64,000 nt of DNA from Symbiodinium natans (lineage: Eukaryota; Sar; Dinophyceae; Suessiales; Symbiodiniaceae): assembly GCA_905221605.1 (NCBI GenBank), contig CAJNDS010000448.1, forward strand, positions 1-64,000. The letters are read 5' to 3'. Position 1 is the first letter of the stretch; each line of letters starts with the position of its first letter. The notes under the pieces are model-generated. The model had not been told where the DNA came from. It ran no database searches and saw only the letters and a program-made list of their open reading frames with translations. Below, piece by piece: positions 32,791 through 43,800 of the stretch. Position numbers and translations under genes: made by a program.

Positions 32791-33240
32791 GTCGACACGA
32801 CCCTCGTCAGCGCTCTCGGCTTTAACGGACGGCCGCTGATGGCGGCCAAACAGTGCACCTATCCTGAGCTGCTCCGTTCCCTGCGGTGCCGCCTGGTCGT
32901 GTTGGCCATCGAACTTGGTGGCAGATGGAGCCGTGAAACTGCCCTGTTCATCCGCCACCTCGCCCGCGCAGCCCCCTCCCTGCGCAATGCCTCCGTCGCC
33001 GCATTCACTGCCCGCTGGTTCTCCCTGCTCGCATTTGCCGCAGCACGTGTATGGGCCTCCAGCTTCCTTTCACTCCACCTGCCCGGGGCCGCCAATGTGG
33101 ACGGGGCGGCCCCCGATGTCAGTGAGGTGCTCACTGGCCAGCGGTTTTACGCCGTGCCCCCTCGCCAGCCGCATCCCCCGCCTGTGGGCCACTCGGACAG
33201 ACATCTGCAGACGCAAAAAGGCGCGAGAAAAGAAACACAA
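32791..33240 (+). mobile_element. Subfamily-1 LINE 3' end (copy J) within the CT-rich satellite
   Basis: Opens inside the endonuclease: LAVDTTLVSALGFNGRPLM, CTYPELLRSLRCRLVVLAIE, LGGRWSRETALFIRHLAR, SFLSLHLPGAANVDGAAPD. The tail is CAAAAAGGCGCGAGAAAAG at about 33213-33231. CT-rich satellite flanks it on both sides. Confidence 0.75.
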
Positions 33241-33395
33241 AAACCCCCTCTCAACCCTCTCTCTGAACCCCTTCTCCCAACCCCCCTCTCAACCCCCTCT
33301 CCTTTTTTAACCCCCTCTCTCAAACCCTTCTCTCAACCCCTAAACCCCCCCAATGCCCTAAACCCCTTAACCCAAAACCATAAACCTCGCGGCGA
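33241..33395. repeat. CT-rich degenerate satellite, right block, grading into CCCCTAAAC
   Basis: CTCTCAACCCC units continue the satellite seen at 32572-32790 and end in CCCTAAACCCC-type repeats. Confidence 0.75.
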
Positions 33396-33466
33396 CGCAT
33401 GGCGACGCGAACGGGATAATCGCGCTGAGCGTGTCGGACGCAGATCTTGTTGCTCGTTGCAGGGAA

Positions 33467-33477
33467 TTTGGCTCAAG
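33467..33477 (+). other. Relict spliced-leader-like sequence TTTGGCTCAAG
   Basis: Eleven bases identical to the 3' end of the dinoflagellate spliced leader (which ends ...CATTTTGGCTCAAG), just after a GTTGCAG acceptor-like site and 13 bases before the ATG at 33491. The same 11 bases precede copy 2 (38230-38240). Copy 3 has TCTGGCTCAAG. Confidence 0.55.
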
Positions 33478-33490
33478 CACAGGGTTCGCC

Positions 33491-36045
33491 ATGAAGGCCA
33501 CTGTCGCGCTATGGATTTTCAGCCAGGTGACCTTTTGGGTTCGTGTTAGTGGCCAACAAGTCGCTGCCAGAGGCTTACGATGTGGCAGGTGCTACAATAA
33601 CGTGAAAGCCAATGAAAGGATTGTGCGGGTTTGGCTATGTTATGTTTGTTGGTTTGTTCGTGTGATTTGTTGCTGACATCCTGACACGGCTTCCGTGCTT
33701 TCTGAGGTGGCGTCCTACAATTTGTATTGGTGGTGCATATCGGACGAGTTCGGGACCTGTCCTCAATGGGCTGGTGGGTCAGGATTTCAGCCAATATTTT
33801 CCAGAATCCAAGAGAATGCCCCCCTTGACCTCATTGGCTTCCAAGAATGCTCAGACATAGGCCATGTGCTTGAAAATGGTGAGTTCATTTGTGTCATTGC
33901 AACCTTCTCTTTTGCCACGCAGGTAGAGTCATCTGGGGAGCCGGTCTGGGTTCGACTTTCGACTTCTTCACACCACCCCCAGGACCAACTCCTTTGTATC
34001 TGGCAGTTTTAGTCCGTGAATGAGCACATGTGAGCACCCTCCGGAAATGCCTTCCATGCCAGGCAACGATGCCCCGATGGCTTGGCAGAAAAGCAAATTC
34101 TTTGCAGTGGATGGGCCAGCTACGATGTGGATCGCCAGGCGTATGCAGCGACTACAGCCTGCAGCAGTTAGGATTGCTTTGCTGGATCCTGCTCGCAAGC
34201 GATGGATGGGGTTCGAAAAGGGCCAGATTTATCGTCCTTATCTAGTTGTCCCAATTGGCAGGGACATGTATGGCGACCGCAACATGAATTGGGTCCGGCT
34301 CAAGGCACAACAGGTTGGGAAGTCCACAAATGTTTCAGTTACCTTTTTTTGTCGAAGCAGGTCATTGGAAGTGGTGCGACCATTTTCTTTGCAAACACGA
34401 TCCTTGGACAGCAGACATGCGAAAAGGCTTCAAAGTTTTGTTTTGATGTGGTCCGCTGGAGGCATGGACCCTTGGGTCAATGCTGGGGTGGCCCCGGCTT
34501 TGCACTTGCAGACAGCATCGTGGCCCGGCCGAAGAACAGTGTCTTTTGCTGTCTGGGCATCTGCTTGCGCTTGCATTGTGCCTGAGATCAAAGCTGTTTA
34601 CAGCCACAAGCAGCCGCAAGCAACTTGGACGGCACATGAGAAGTTGACCATCCGAAGATAGAGCTGCCTGAGACTGGGGCACTGTTTGTGCAGTGCTCGC
34701 AGGATCTTATGGTTTTCACGGGCGACTTCAACTGTGATGGCAACTCAGACACGATCAAGAAGCTTGCTCAGGTTCCGGGTCAGGCCGCGGGCACGGCGAG
34801 AAATGAGTGTTGTTGTGAACTTGCAGGCGTTCGAGCTGGCCGTCGGACGCTCATGTCGTTGCGGTGCAAGGGAGGGAGCGGGAGAGAGGGGGGGGGGGGT
34901 GGTGTTAAGATGAGCGCCACTTCTTCAGAGATGGGCAAGGGCACGTCGACTTGTGCCGCATTAAGGCCACAGACAACTCCTTCGGTGGTGCTGACCACAT
35001 CTTCAGTAATTGGGGCATGAAAGTGGTCTGGACCGGTTCGAGTGGCTTGGTGCGCATTTGCCCATGTACCCACGAGTTGTAGATTGAGCGTTACATGTCA
35101 GCGTAGCATGAATAGAATAGCTCTACCTAGCTCCCCCAGCAATCAGTTTAAGATCAAGCCAACAACTATGCTTTTGGCGTTTTTGGGAGTTGATTGAGTG
35201 GAAGTGTTGGATGCTGAACTGGGATTGAGTAGCAACATTGGATGCTGAGCTGGGCTCGATTCTGTTGCCCAAGCACTTAGACCTAAGAGCGATGTTAACA
35301 CCTGTAAGACCTCAGCCGGGATGTTCCGACGATTGCATGGCCATGAGAGCTCTTACGTCTAATCCTTGGCAGGCAATGTTTTTGTTTAGCCACCAGCGGG
35401 GGTTAAAAGCACTCAGCCCCTTGAGCTGACATACTCGTTCAGCAGATGGAAAAGTGGAAAAAAAATAGATGGGCGGGGTAGCGAAAAAAAGAAAGCAGCA
35501 AGGTGCGGGAACGTATGCCCAGGATGATGATGCTCATCCAAGCGACGGGGGCAGTTAAAGGGCGCCCAGAGCACAAGGCGCCGAGGATTCCTAGATCGCG
35601 CCAAGAACCAAAACGAGGCAAAGAGCGAGGTTGCCACCGTGTTCGTAGTGATTCGCTTGTTTCAACGGCTACGCAAGTGCAATACCTTCGAGGCACCGGA
35701 ACTCTGGATCCTCGCTTGTAGGACATACGGAAGAGTTCCAAAAACGATGCTATTTCCGGGGATGGCGACGGCAACACCAAGGGGATGCACCACACGTTGC
35801 CATTTTGAGCGAATCACGTGGGAGGAATGAGTTGCAGCAGCCACGAGCCATCGCATGTCATTGGCTTGGGGGGTTACGAAAATAGGGGCACCTTATTTGG
35901 GTCCTTATCCTAAAGGGTACCCCTCATGTTCGCAAATGCCCATGTGCAGTGTCTTGCTCAGATAACGGATGGCCATCGGACCACCAGCTGCTCAAGGCCG
36001 GAGCTCGGCGAGGATTGCGGGTTGCTGAGGGCGACGGCTGGTAAG
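33491..36045 (+). CDS. EEP-family nuclease/phosphatase, tandem copy 1 (multi-exon)
   Basis: The ATG at 33491 opens a hydrophobic, signal-peptide-like start (MKATVALWIFSQVTFWVRV). Exon 33707-33878 holds VASYNLYWW and DLIGFQEC, ends in phase 1 at a GT donor and joins exon 33923 (GRVIWGAGLGSTFDFFTP). Later blocks: APMAWQKSKFFAVDGP (~34062); MYGDRNMNWVRLK (~34262); VIGSGATIFFANT (34361); HGPLGQCWGGPGFA (~34462); DLMVFTGDFNCDG (34713-34771, GT donor); DNSFGGADHIFSNWG (~34915-35050); NGWPSDHQLLKAG (~35962). The set N, QE, NT-H, GDFN, DH and SDH is the catalytic signature of endonuclease/exonuclease/phosphatase (DNase I-like) enzymes. Substrate (DNA, phosphoinositide, sphingomyelin) cannot be told. 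A secreted or lumenal place is inferred from the N-terminus. The last intron is enlarged by about 750 bases compared with copy 2. Confidence 0.7.
34875..34902. repeat. G-rich microsatellite in the EEP copy 1 intron
   Basis: GGGAGGGAGCGGGAGAGAGG followed by a G-run, just downstream of the GDFN exon. Copies 2 and 3 have other microsatellites at the same place. Confidence 0.85.
35070..35840. other. Insertion-like extra sequence in the last intron of EEP copy 1
   Basis: The matching interval in copy 2 is only about 90 bases. It includes A-runs (35458-35495) and CAAGGTGCGGGAACG at 35500-35514, which resembles the tail of the LINE copies, so a retrotransposon end may be involved. No coding content was recognised. 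Confidence 0.4.
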
Positions 36046-36054
36046 AACACGCCC

Positions 36055-37590
36055 TAGGGTTTAGGGTTTAGGGTTTGAGCCTTCAGTAGCACCTCCAATC
36101 CTCAAGAGCCTACTTGTGCGGTGTGCGTAGGTCGTATTGTTGGGTCATGCAAGGGCTGCCCCGACATGCTGGTGACTGTTGCCGGGTTGCTGGGGCTCCC
36201 GCTTTTGCTTCTTTTGGTCTTCATGCGGGTGGCCTTTGCCAGACTGCTTTGTCTCCCATGTGGGTGTCTGCCGTCGGGGCTTCCTGGAGTCCGTCACCTC
36301 CTTCATCTAGGCGTCTGTCGTTTCCTCCAGTTGTGGTTTTCCGGAATCCTTGTCCATCTTTCCTTCTCCTTCACGTGGGGGCCGTTGTTTGGGTTCTTGC
36401 AGCCCTTCTCTTTCTTTGTCTCCCTTTCTCAGTCTGCCTCTCTCCTCTCTGTCAGGGCAAGCCACTCGTCTCCTTTTTGTTTCCTTTTATGTGGGAGGCC
36501 AGGTTCCTAGGTTCCTGGAGCCCGTGTCTGCCTTCATAACTGCTTATTCCCCAAAACAGTCGAGATAGGCCTGTGGGGTTTGCGGGGTTTGCGGTGGCTT
36601 GTCTCACCTTGTGGCTTCTTTGTGGCTTCCTTCATGTTGAAACTGCTGAATGAAGCTTGTTTACCAAACCTGCAAAATATCCAATGGCTCTACGTGAAAG
36701 CATTCTAACGTTGAATCCGCGTCAACCTTAAGAAGCACAGCGTGTCGTTTGGATACTTGCTTAAAGTTTCAGTTTGAATCTGAAGGTGCCTCAAGCGCTT
36801 CACCTTAAAAGTTTGTCTTCAGTCAAAAAGGACCCATTTGAAAACGTCTTGAATAACTCACTTGAAGTGAGGATGCAGTAAAGAGGCTAATGTGTGCACA
36901 GTTTCGGGCCTTCGCTGTGTGATTATCGTTTTATCGCCCTTAATGTGGGTGACCTTTGCCGGGTTCCTGGGCTTCTTATCTCCCTTTGCTGGCTTTTGTC
37001 TCTCTTTATGTCTGTTGGACTTTGGTGGGTTTCTGGAGTCCTTGTCTCCCTTTGTCTCTCTTCGCGTCTTCCCTTTTTGCTTCAACTAGGTGGCGTTCAC
37101 CCGCATTCCTGGTCCTTGTCTGCCTTGTGGGTGGCCTTTTCCGTTCTCTTTGTATTCTGATGGCTCCCTTGAGTCGGCTCAATCTGCGGGCTCGGTGGCT
37201 CGAACTTTGGTGGTGGCTCAGACCGGCGATTTTCGGGGCTTTCGCCAGGCCCTCGATCCGGTGTCTCGGTGGCTTGGTGGCTCACATTTGGTGGCTCAAT
37301 CCGGTGCCACCATGCCTTCGATCGGTGGCCCCTTTGCTGGCCAGGGTCTGTATTTTGAAGGCTTGCCTCCCCTCTTGTCTCCCTTCATGTACCCTGGTGG
37401 GCAGGGTCTACTGGGGGTGTGATTGCCAGCGCTTGCGCGCAAGAAGGACATTGGTACAGAAGGGTTTCAGACCCAGCGGCTTAGGATAGGGGGAGTTTCC
37501 CAGGTATTGCCAAGTAACCAGCCAAAGGCCTAAGCGGGGAGACCAGATCCTGGTGTGCTTGTTCCATATGCCTCGGCCGGGAGCCGATGC
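36055..37590. other. T/C-rich degenerate minisatellite region, no gene
   Basis: Phrases such as 'catgtgggtggcctttgcc', 'gggttcctgg' and 'ttgtctccctttg' recur irregularly between 36170 and 37420 in units of roughly 60-80 bases. The Leu/Phe-rich open frames across it look compositional. A short TTTAGGG block lies at 36058-36078. Confidence 0.5.
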
Positions 37591-37599
37591 CTTCTCTGT

Positions 37600-38160
37600 T
37601 TGATGGAGTTTTTGGCTGGGGTGCGGTCGGGACCAGATTCTTGAAGATGGGATTTAGGTTCAGCCCTTGTTTTTGTCATGTTTCGTCAGTGGCAGGCAGT
37701 TCTGGAGCCTCCGCCGGCCGCAGGCTATGTGTGACGATTTTGGCTTTGGACTTTGTTATGGATCGTGCTTGTGCCGTTTTACGACGTCGTTGGCGACGAA
37801 GCCGCCGGCGCCGCCATTTCTTCATCGTGCTGGATGTCATCACAAAGAAGGGCATCATCGCACATTTCCGTTCCTTGCATATAGTGCAGTTCTGACCGTG
37901 ACCGACGGTCGTTACCAGACCTGTCACTCCGCGTTTCTCTTTGCTCAGACCGTTCATTCTGTGGCGGAGGTCGTCCTTGTGCGGTCTGTGCAGCCTGTCA
38001 TTTTCACTCTGCACTGCCTGCTGGGCAACCGGCGCTGTGCAAAGCACTCTGGTGCGGAGACCGGGAGATAGTTTCGTGTCTGTGGCCGACAGTTAGGCGC
38101 CACAGCAAGCAACACCATCGCTGTGTTGATGGAGCACATGATGAAACACATGGGGGCTCC
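37600..38160. repeat. Upstream part of the EEP tandem unit (also at 40690-41160)
   Basis: 'tgtgacgatt', 'atcgtgcttgtgccg', 'catcgtgctggatgtc' and 'ggcatcatcg' recur in the same order at about 40775-40905, and part again at 41380-41560. The tandem duplication therefore includes DNA upstream of the gene. No gene is assigned here. Confidence 0.6.
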
Positions 38161-38229
38161 CAAGTGATTCTGCGACACTGCACGTAATGGCATTGCTTCG
38201 CCAGCATCTTCGGCACTTGTTTGCAGGGC

Positions 38230-38240
38230 TTTGGCTCAAG
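38230..38240 (+). other. Relict spliced-leader-like sequence TTTGGCTCAAG, copy 2
   Basis: Same 11 bases and same position relative to the ATG as in copy 1, again preceded by TTGCAGGG. Confidence 0.55.
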
Positions 38241-38254
38241 CACAGGGGTTCGCC

Positions 38255-39965
38255 ATGAAGGCCAGCATCGTGTTGTGGATTTGCAGCTTGGTGATCCACT
38301 CGCTTCGTGTCAGTGGGCAACAGCTTGCTGCCGGAAGCTAAGTTTGTGGCAGGGCTGAAGCCGCTGAAGGGATTGTGTTTTGCCTCGGTGCTTCGGCTCT
38401 GTCCTCGTGCTTTCTGAGGTGGCGTCCTACAATTTGTATTGGTGGTGCATTTCGGACGAGTTCGGGACTTGTCCTCAATGGGCTGGTGGGTCAGGATTTC
38501 AGCCAATATTTTCCAGAATCCAAGAGAGTGCTCCCCTTGACCTCATTGGCTTCCAAGAATGCTCAGACATAGGCCATGTGCTTGAAAATGGTGAGTTCGT
38601 CTCTGTCGTAGTATTCGTGCGTCATTTGTTCTCTTTTGCCACGCAGGCAGAGTCATCTGGGGCGCCGGTCTGGGTTCGACTTTCGACTTCTTCACGCCGC
38701 CCCCAGGACCAACTCCTTTGCATCTGGCAGTTTTAGTCCCCGGAAATGCGTTCCAGCGGTACCAGGCAACGACGCCCCGCTGGCTTGGCAGAAAAGCAAA
38801 TTCTTTGCAGTGGATGGGCCAGCTACGATGTGGATCGCCAGGCGTATGCAGCTACTAAAGCCTGCTGCAAGTATAGGATTGCCTTGCTTGATCCTGCTCG
38901 CAAGCGATGGGGTTGGAAAAGGCCAGATCTAGCGTCTTTATCCATTTGTCCCAACCGGCAGGGACATGTATGGCGACCGCAACATGAATTGGGTCCGGCT
39001 CAAGGCACAACAGGTTGGGAGGTCCACAACTGTTTCAGCTCCGTTTTTTTGTCGAAGCAGGTCATTGGAAGTGGTGCGACCATTTTCTTTGCGAACACGA
39101 GCCTTGGCCAGCAGACAGACAAAAGCCAAAAGGCTTCAAAGTGTTGACGTGCTCTGCTTTAGGGCACTGTAATGGAGTCACTGTAAAGCCACTGTAGAGT
39201 TTCTAGGCATGGACCCTTGGGTCAATGCTGGGGTGGCCCCGGCTTTGCGCTTGCAGACAGCATCGTGGCCCGGCCGAAGAGCAGTGTCTTTTGCTGTCTG
39301 GGCATCTGCTTGCGCTTGTATTGTATCTGAGATCAAAGCTGTTTACAGCCACAAGCAGCCGCAAGCAGCTTGGACGGCACATGAGACATTGACCATCTGA
39401 AGATGGAGCTGCTTGTGGCTGGGTCGCAGGATCAAATGGTTTTCACGGGCGACTTCAACTGTGATGGCAACTCAGACACGATCAAGAAGCTTGCTCAGGT
39501 TCCGGGTCAGGCCGGGCACGGCGAGTAATGAGTGTTGTTGTGAACTTGCAGGTGTTCGAGCTGGCCGTCGGATGCTCATGTCATTCGCACTGCGTGGCGG
39601 AGGGAGGAAGGGAGGGAGGAAGGGAGGGAGGAAGGGAGGGAGGGAGGGAGGGAGGGAGAGGTAGTGTCAAGATGAGCGACGCTTCTTCAGCGATGGGCAG
39701 CAATGGCACGACGACTCGTGCTGCGCTAAGGCCACTGACAATTCCTTCGGCGGTGCTGACCACATCTTCAGCAACTGGGGAATGAAAGTGGTCTGGACCG
39801 GTTCGAGTGGCTTGCCTCAATATCTGGGAGATGGGACGACTGGTTGAGCCTCGAGCCACCGCATGTCATAGACTCACAGACTTGCAGAGACTTGCAGTGA
39901 CTTGCTCAGATAACGGATGGCCATCTGACCACCAGCTGCTCAAGGCCGGAGCCCTGCGAGGATTG
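38255..39965 (+). CDS. EEP-family nuclease/phosphatase, tandem copy 2
   Basis: ATG at 38255 with a hydrophobic start (MKASIVLWICSLVIHSLRV). Exon 38419-38590 repeats VASYNLYWW...DLIGFQEC, phase 1, GT donor; the next exon starts at 38647 (GRVIWGAGLGSTFDFFTP). Later blocks: MYGDRNMNWVRLK (~38967), VIGSGATIFFANT (~39061), HGPLGQCWGGPGFA (~39209), QMVFTGDFNCDG (39430-39498), DNSFGGADHIFSNWG (~39681-39815), NGWPSDHQLLKAG (~39910). All signature motifs of copy 1 are retained, with few changes. Near 39160-39200 extra short direct repeats (GTAAAGCCACTGTAG) occur. An exon near 38760 (AP-AWQKSKFFAVDGP) is conserved, with local indels after it. Probably functional, but intron boundaries other than those given are approximate. 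Confidence 0.68.
39594..39660. repeat. (GGGAGGAA)n microsatellite in the EEP copy 2 intron
   Basis: GGGAGGAA/GGGA units directly downstream of the GDFN exon, at the position of the G-run in copy 1. Confidence 0.9.
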
Positions 39966-40294
39966 AGGATGCTGAGGGGCGGATTCATGGATGTCTACAT
40001 GTACTGTACAATGTCGAGCAAATTGTTGTTTTGTTGTTTTTGTGTCCTGCTTGCGCTATCAGGGTCACGCCCTCGCCTCCGGACCTTGAACACACCCCCC
40101 CTCCACATGCCCATGAACGGACACTGCTTTATGAGGTTCGGACGCGTGTTTCTCACATTCGGTGCGGGGGTTGTTAGATTTTAAGTCAACCATGCTCCTC
40201 TGTGTCCCGCTCGGTCTTTTAGGCCTAGTTCTTGGAGTTCCGACCCCTACACAATCCCTTAATTGGAGCCACAGAAAAAATTTACCCGCGCAGA

Positions 40295-40545
40295 ATTGCG
40301 CAGAGAATCCCGCCGGAGAGAAGCCATATTCAATTCCGCCGAGTTTCCATGCAGTGCCCAGAGAACCCTGGAGTGCCCACCCCAGAGAAGCGCAGTGCCC
40401 ACCCCAGAGAAGCCCGCAGAGGGGAGTGTATTCTTCAGAGGAGCCCGCAGAGAGACCTGCCGACTGGTTTAGGGGAGCCCGCAGAAGTCCCGCCGAGCGT
40501 CCCTGGAGTGCCCAACCTCAGAGAATTCCGTGGAGAGAGATTTAT
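40295..40545. repeat. Degenerate 'CCCAGAGAA(G)CCCGCAGAG' minisatellite
   Basis: Short units built from CCCAGAGAAGC, CCCGCAGAG and CAGTGCCCACC repeat irregularly. The Glu/Pro/Arg-rich open frames over it are compositional. Confidence 0.6.
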
Positions 40546-42619
40546 CTGTAATGACCCGTCCGAAAACGTCGTGGATGGCTCCACATCAGCTGTGATGCTA
40601 AACATATTGTGTTTTTTTGGGAGTTTGGATTGGGGAGCGGTGTGGGCTCTGTCGGAGTGGTGCATGCGTGACTTGAGCTTGACATGGCTGTGAAAGGGTT
40701 GCAGATGGGTTTAGGATCAGCCCATATTCACAGCAGTGCAGGCTGTTTTGGAGCCTCCGCCGGCTGCAGGATATGTGTGACGATTTAGACTTTGGATTTT
40801 GGTATGAATCGTGCTTGTGCCGCATTAGACAACATCGTCGGCGTCGAAGGCGTCGGCGTGGTTTTCTCATCGTGCTGGATGTCGTCAAAGCAGGGCATCA
40901 TCGTGCATTTCCTTTACTTGTCTCTAGTGACCGTAATGACGGTCGTTGCAAGACCTGTCGCTCTTCTCATGTGCAACTCATGACGGAACAGGTCCTCGTA
41001 CGTGACGTACGCTCTGTGCGGTCTCCGTCGTTTTATATTTGTGCAGCATGTTGGGCAACCGCCGTGCAAAGTGCTGCACATTCGTGCAGAGAGAGGCCCA
41101 GTGATCCCGGAGAGTGTTTCATGTTTGTGTCAAAAGGATAAGGCGCCACAACAAGCAGCTACCAGACCTCATTCTGAGTCAATCATTGTGTATTATTGCT
41201 ACTCTCATTATTATTCTTAGGCATGTCATGTATATATATATATATGACATGTGTATATATTTTTATGTAGATATACTTTGTTTCTTTAATGTAAGACATA
41301 CATGTCTATTTTGCTCTCTCTCGCCATCTCTCCCTCTTTCCTCTCCCTCCTCAGACCGCTTCTTGAGCTTTCGCAAGCAACTCATGACAGAACTGGTCCT
41401 CGTACGGTTGCGCAGTCCGCATCACTTTCACTCAGCGCCATGCCTGCTGCGCAACCGTCGCCGTGCAAAGCACGGTGCCGGCGCGCAGGCTGAGTAATTG
41501 CTTAGTGTCTGTGTGCACAAACCCATCTGCCACAGGAAACAACGCCGGTATGGTGGCAGCACATTGTTTGAGACACGCACTCGCGCCAGCAAGTGTGATG
41601 GCTTTCTCTGGCACCAGCAGTTCTGCACCCGCTTTTGCAGGGATCTGGCTCAAGCACTGCAGGGTTCGCCATGAAGCGCAGCTTCTTCTTGTGGCTTTGC
41701 AGCAGCTTGCTGGGGATTGTCCAAAGTGTGATATCCAACCGATCCCTTGCGGTGGAAGCTGTGGATGCTGTGAATGCTTCGATTCGTGCTGGTGGGCAAC
41801 CTTTGGTTGCGGGAAGCTTAGTTCATGGCATGTTGCTGGTGAGGGTTGTTCGTTCTGCGATGTTGCATTGCTTGTTGCTTTTGTTGTGTTAAATGCTGTT
41901 CCTGGCACTGGCCTCGTAATCTCAGGTGGTGACCTACAATCTGTATTGGTGGTGCGTGTCGGACGAGTACGGGAACTGTCCTCAATACGCAGATGGAAAG
42001 GGATTTCAAAAATTGTTTGCCAGAATCCAAGAGAATGGCCCCTTTGACCTCATTGGCTTCCAAGAATGTGATGACGTAGGCCATCTGCTTGAACAATTGA
42101 CGTCACCTTTGCCGTAACATTCGCGCGCCATGCGCAAACTCATTTGGCAAAACAGGCAAAGTCATCACCGGCACCAGTTTGGCTACAAGCTTCGAGTACT
42201 ACACGCCAGCCAAAGGCAGTTTTCTGTCAATGCTTTCCTTGAGAAAGCACCCGCTGCGAATGTGTTGCCCGCCCTGCCAGGCAACGACGCCCCGATGGCT
42301 TGGCAGCACACCAAATATCGTGCAGTGGATGGGCCGGGTACGGTGTGGATCGCCAGGCTGGCAACAAGAAGCGTAGCCTCCTTGGAAAAGTCGGGTCCGA
42401 GCTTGTGGTCTCCAACTTTCTCCCTGGCAGGGATAAGTACGGAGACCGCAAGATGAATTGGGTCCGGCTTCAGGCACGATAGGCTGGCGGGGTTCCATAC
42501 ATGTTTCAATCCCCAGCCCTTCGCCGCAGGTCATCGGAAGTAGCACGACCATTTTCTTTGCAAACACGAGCCTTGGACAGCCGGCAGAAGGCTCTTCAAA
42601 GTTTTTGAGCGGGCGTGGC

Positions 42620-42815
42620 TCAACCCCCTAAACCCCCTGAACCCCCTGAACCCCCTAAACCCCCTCAACCCCCTAAACCCCCAAGCCCCCTAAACCCCCC
42701 TAAACCCCCTAAGCCCCCTAAACCCCCAATTGCCCCCTAAACCCCCCTAAACCCCTAAACCCCCAACAACCCCCAGTAACCCCCAATTGCCCCCAACTAA
42801 CCCCCCTAGCCACTG
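42620..42815. repeat. (CCCCCTAAA)n with CCCCAATTG variants
   Basis: An expanded-C version of the telomere-type unit inside EEP copy 3, as at 2050-2138. Confidence 0.85.
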
Positions 42816-43620
42816 CAGATCCCTCAGCCAAAGGCATGGGCCCTTAGATCAATGTGGTGGTGGCCCTGGCGAAACAGTTGCTTCCAACTTCGCCGCCTGG
42901 CAGGGGATTCTATTCTCTCCTTTGTCATAGGGGGCGGGGGGATAACATTTTAGATGTTTAAGGGTACTCAAACTCAATAAGCAATAGACATTTAAGTTTA
43001 TAATGTTATCCCAAGCATGAACTGGTTTCCCTGAGCTGCCCAAAACGCACATTTCACTCTCAGCCCAAAAGCCTGCCGTCTGCGAGGGTGAGCGACGAAA
43101 CGCCGTGTTTTGGTTCGCATCTTCTTGCTTCGGGTCACCCTTTCTGTTTGTTTTGTTGTGTGTGTTTTGTTTGCTTTTTTGTTTTCACGTGTTTGCATGG
43201 GTTGGTTCTGGCGGTTGTAACGCATCCCTGCTCCCATGGATTGTGTGCCGTGAATACACCCCAACAGAACGGCTCATTTTCATCGCTGTGTGAAGCCAGG
43301 AAGTGCCAGCGACATATGGCGTTTGACGCTCCTTAATAACCGCCAAGCTTGTTTCGATTGCACCTGAGATCAACGCGGTCTACAGCCACAAGAAGCCAAA
43401 AGCAACTCGGGCGGCACGTGATTGGCCCAATACTACACGAAGACGGCGGCTTTGTGCGTGTGAGCTTCACAGGACCTGGTGGTTTTCACCGGTGATTTCA
43501 ACTGTGGCAGCAACCAAGACACGATCAAGAAGCTTGCTGAGGCTCCGAGTCAGGGTAGGCATGACGTTTCATGAGTGCTGCCGTGAATTTGCAGGTGCTT
43601 GAGCTGGACGTCGGATGCTC

Positions 43621-43621
<1 letters not shown>

Positions 43622-43686
<65 letters not shown>

Positions 43687-43800
43687 GTACGCACGCAGGT
43701 GGGGTAGGTAGGTATGTATGTTTGTATGAATGTATGTCTGCATGTATGTATGTATGTGTGTATGTATGTGTGAGTGTGTGTGTGTGTCTGTAGAGTGATG
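43622..43800. repeat. (GT)n followed by (TATG)n microsatellite in the EEP copy 3 intron
   Basis: About 29 GT units at 43626-43685, then TATG/TGTA units, at the same site downstream of the GDFN exon where copies 1 and 2 carry G-rich repeats. Confidence 0.95.

Noticed and set aside
36121-37489. Leu/Phe-rich frames resembling membrane proteins
   Set aside because: They follow a T/C-rich degenerate minisatellite and are open in more than one frame, with no exon borders.
43599-43793. Cys/Val and His/Thr repeat frames
   Set aside because: Translations of the (GT)n microsatellite.
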